This document shows positions 61,916 through 64,000 of a DNA stretch of 64,000 bases, one piece after another. The stretch lies in assembly GCF_003058225.1 (NCBI RefSeq), contig NZ_QBUG01000006.1, forward strand, positions 124,001-188,000. Direction: 5' to 3'. The first letter of the stretch is position 1. Every line of letters starts with the position of its first letter. Both the position numbers and the translations under genes were made by a program. The DNA is from Promicromonospora sp. AC04. GTDB lineage: Bacteria; Actinomycetota; Actinomycetes; Actinomycetales; Cellulomonadaceae. Below the pieces are notes generated by a model. That model was not told the DNA's origin and did not search any database. It saw nothing but the letters and a program-made list of their open reading frames with translations.

Positions 61916-62952
61916 AGCACCTGCTGACAACCCAGGGCCTGTCCAAGGACGACGCGATCCTGCTCCTGGACACCTCCGCGCAGATGGCGGCCACCCAGTC
62001 GCGGGAGAACAAGAAGCTGCCCACGCTGCGCGGCCGCACCGTGGTGAACCTGTTCTACGAGGACTCCACGCGCACCCGGATCTCGTTCGAGACGGCGGCC
62101 AAGCGCCTGTCGGCCGACGTCATCAACTTCTCGGCCAAGGGGTCGAGCGTCTCCAAGGGCGAGTCCCTCAAGGACACGGCCCTCACCCTGCACGCCATGG
62201 GGGCCGACGCCGTGGTGGTGCGCCACTCGGCGTCGGGCGCCGCGCACCAGCTGGCCCATGCGGGCTGGCTCGACGCCGGCGTGCTCAACGCGGGCGACGG
62301 CATGCACCAGCACCCCACGCAGGCGCTGCTGGACGCGTTCACCATCCGCCGGCACCTGGTGGGGAACGTGGGCGACGACGGCCGCGGCCCGGACAGCTCG
62401 GTCGGCGCGGACCTGGCCGGCCTGCGCATCGCGATAGTCGGCGACGTCCTGCACTCCCGCGTCGCCCGCTCGAACGTGTACCTGTTGCACACCCTGGGCG
62501 CCGAGGTGACCCTGGTCGCACCGCCGACCCTGGTTCCGGTGGGCGTCGAGACGTGGCCGTGCCGGGTCTCGTACCACCTGGACGAGACGCTCGAGCAGTG
62601 GCAGCCGGACGCGGTGATGATGCTGCGGGTGCAGCGCGAGCGGATGTCGGGCGGCTCGGGCGCGTTCTTCCCGAGCCCCATGGAGTACAGCCGCAAGTTC
62701 GGGTTCGACGCCCGCCGCCTCGCGGTGCTGCCGGACCACGCGATAGTGATGCACCCCGGCCCGATGAACCGCGGCCTGGAGATCTCGGCGGCCGCCGCCG
62801 ACCACCCGCGCTCCGTGATCGTGGAGCAGGTGGCCAACGGCGTCGCCGTCCGGATGGCCGCCCTGTACCTGCTGCTCGCCGGCGACGACAGCACCGGCAG
62901 CACCAGCAGCAACACCGGCAGTACCAGCACCGACGAGAGGATCGCCCTGTGA
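61912..62952 (+). CDS. pyrB: Aspartate carbamoyltransferase catalytic subunit
   Basis: 346 residues. Condenses carbamoyl phosphate and aspartate, first committed pyrimidine step. Carbamoyl phosphate motif [19 protein letters not shown], the [18 protein letters not shown] 80s loop, [12 protein letters not shown] and [11 protein letters not shown]. The C-terminus ends with a low-complexity Ser/Thr/Gly stretch ([18 protein letters not shown]). GTG 61912 overlaps pyrR and its stop overlaps pyrC. Confidence 0.96.
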   Translation: MKHLLTTQGLSKDDAILLLDTSAQMAATQSRENKKLPTLRGRTVVNLFYEDSTRTRISFETAAKRLSADVINFSAKGSSVSKGESLKDTALTLHAMGADAVVVRHSASGAAHQLAHAGWLDAGVLNAGDGMHQHPTQALLDAFTIRRHLVGNVGDDGRGPDSSVGADLAGLRIAIVGDVLHSRVARSNVYLLHTLGAEVTLVAPPTLVPVGVETWPCRVSYHLDETLEQWQPDAVMMLRVQRERMSGGSGAFFPSPMEYSRKFGFDARRLAVLPDHAIVMHPGPMNRGLEISAAAADHPRSVIVEQVANGVAVRMAALYLLLAGDDSTGSTSSNTGSTSTDERIAL

Positions 62953-64000
62953 GCAGCACCCCTTCGAGCACGACCTACGTCCTGCGGGGGGTACGCCCCT
63001 ACGGCACGGACCCGGTCGACGTCGTGCTGTCGGACGGCGTGATCGCCGCGATCGGCGCTCCGGGCACGATCGAAGCGGGCGAGGGCCAGGGCGCGGGCGC
63101 CGTCGTGCGCGAGATCCAGGCCGAGGGCCACGTCCTGCTGCCCGGGCTCGTGGACCTGCACACCCACCTGCGCGAGCCCGGCCGGGAGGACGCCGAGACG
63201 GTGTTCTCCGGCACCCGGGCCGCAGCGGCCGGCGGCTTCACCGCCGTGCACGCCATGGCCAACACGACGCCGACGCAGGACACCGCGGGCGTCGTCGAGC
63301 AGGTGTACCGGCTGGGCCAGGAGGCCGGCTGGGTGGACGTGCACCCCATCGGCGCGGTGACCGTGGGCCTGGGCGGCGAGAAGCTCGCCGAGCTGGGCGC
63401 CATGGCCGACTCCGCCGCCCGCGTGCGGGTCTTCTCCGACGACGGCAAGTGCGTGCACGACCCGGTCCTGATGCGCCGCGCGCTGGAGTACGTCAAGGCG
63501 TTCGACGGCGTCGTGGCCCAGCACGCGCAGGAGCCGCGCCTGACCGAGGGCGCGCAGATGAACGAGGGCGTCGTCTCCGCGCAGATCGGGCTGACCGGCT
63601 GGCCCGCGGTGGCCGAGGAGTCGATCATCGCCCGCGACGTGCTGCTGGCGGAGCACGTGGGCTCGCGCCTGCACGTGTGCCACCTGTCGACCGCGGGCTC
63701 GGTGGAGATCGTCCGCTGGGCCAAGGGCCGGGGCATCAACGTCACCGCAGAGGTGACGCCGCACCACCTGGTCCTTACCGACGACCTCGCCCGCGACTAC
63801 GACCCGGTGTTCAAGGTGAACCCGCCGCTGCGCACCGCCAAGGACGTCGAGGCGGTCCGCGAGGGCCTGGCCGACGGCACCATCGACATCGTCGCCACCG
63901 ACCACGCCCCGCACCCGGTCGAGGACAAGGACTGCGAGTGGGCGTCGGCGGCGTTCGGCATGACGGGCCTGGAGACGGCGCTGTCGGTGGTGCAGCAGAC
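62949..64000 (+). CDS. pyrC: Dihydroorotase (partial, runs off the window)
   Basis: About 350 residues visible. Zinc-dependent cyclisation of carbamoyl aspartate. Metal-binding [18 protein letters not shown], then [14 protein letters not shown]-like [21 protein letters not shown] and [11 protein letters not shown] with the catalytic Asp. GTG 62949 overlaps the pyrB stop (GTGA). No stop is reached before position 64000; carA and carB would be expected beyond. Confidence 0.95.
   Translation, partial: MSSTPSSTTYVLRGVRPYGTDPVDVVLSDGVIAAIGAPGTIEAGEGQGAGAVVREIQAEGHVLLPGLVDLHTHLREPGREDAETVFSGTRAAAAGGFTAVHAMANTTPTQDTAGVVEQVYRLGQEAGWVDVHPIGAVTVGLGGEKLAELGAMADSAARVRVFSDDGKCVHDPVLMRRALEYVKAFDGVVAQHAQEPRLTEGAQMNEGVVSAQIGLTGWPAVAEESIIARDVLLAEHVGSRLHVCHLSTAGSVEIVRWAKGRGINVTAEVTPHHLVLTDDLARDYDPVFKVNPPLRTAKDVEAVREGLADGTIDIVATDHAPHPVEDKDCEWASAAFGMTGLETALSVVQQ

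Overview
The window is very GC-rich, with G or C at almost every third codon position. It uses many GTG starts, GTGA/ATGA stop-start overlaps and several apparently leaderless genes. The gene order rpsD, DUF948, small membrane protein, alaS, ruvX, mltG, aroE-aroC-aroK-aroB, then aroQ, efp, nusB and pyrR-pyrB-pyrC is the conserved actinobacterial arrangement. Together with a secreted GH76 mannanase and a ricin-type lectin, this points to a Micrococcales actinomycete, probably near Promicromonosporaceae/Cellulomonadaceae. The family placement is inference.

Layout. (1) 1-2959: the end of a sugar uptake operon (permease tail, single-domain ABC ATPase, PfkB sugar kinase) followed by a GntR/LacI hybrid repressor with a candidate operator. 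(2) 3285-7929: extracytoplasmic polysaccharide functions (GH76 mannanase, membrane-anchored lectin), a UPF0303 protein, an SDR and small genes. A 30-bp perfect inverted repeat and a decayed coding remnant lie here. (3) 8026-11259: recQ and dinB back to back. dinB has a perfect LexA box over a leaderless promoter. (4) 11269-18183: minus-strand genes (aminotransferase, LtrA, GNAT, MoaF/SnoaL-like protein, carboxylesterase, small membrane protein, alpha/beta hydrolase). The last-named gene heads the run behind a promoter of MerR-regulated geometry. (5) 18368-22520: regulator-enzyme pairs (isochorismatase/LysR, AraC/SDR-SnoaL). (6) 22818-28706: tRNA-Leu(GAG), an NmrA-family pseudogene, tandem AI-2E transporters, a GNAT protein and an MMPL exporter. 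(7) 28826-41971: rarA, rpsD and the alaS-to-aroB housekeeping block, with two divergent mltG genes in tandem. (8) 42043-55428: about 13.5 kb of accessory genes separating aroB from aroQ. These include a TetR-controlled SDR, an FMN oxidase, an ECF41 sigma factor and a SoxR-quinone reductase-MFS module with a recognisable SoxR box. (9) 55513-64000: aroQ, a SatD-like/membrane protein pair with its own operator, efp, nusB, an MFS transporter, an SRPBCC-ArsR pair behind a cluster of operator-like repeats, and pyrR-pyrB-pyrC behind a PyrR-binding RNA element. pyrC runs off the window.

The genes work as a core macromolecular synthesis block (translation, shikimate and pyrimidine pathways, peptidoglycan trimming), flanked and interrupted by small self-regulated modules. 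Most modules pair one transcription factor with one or two enzymes or a pump. No prophage, IS element, CRISPR array or secondary-metabolite cluster was seen. The most unusual signals are regulatory: the MerR-type promoter, an apparent AUC-start leaderless LysR gene, a recurrent promoter-six-bases-start-codon architecture, the ArsR repeat array, and nested palindromes between genes.
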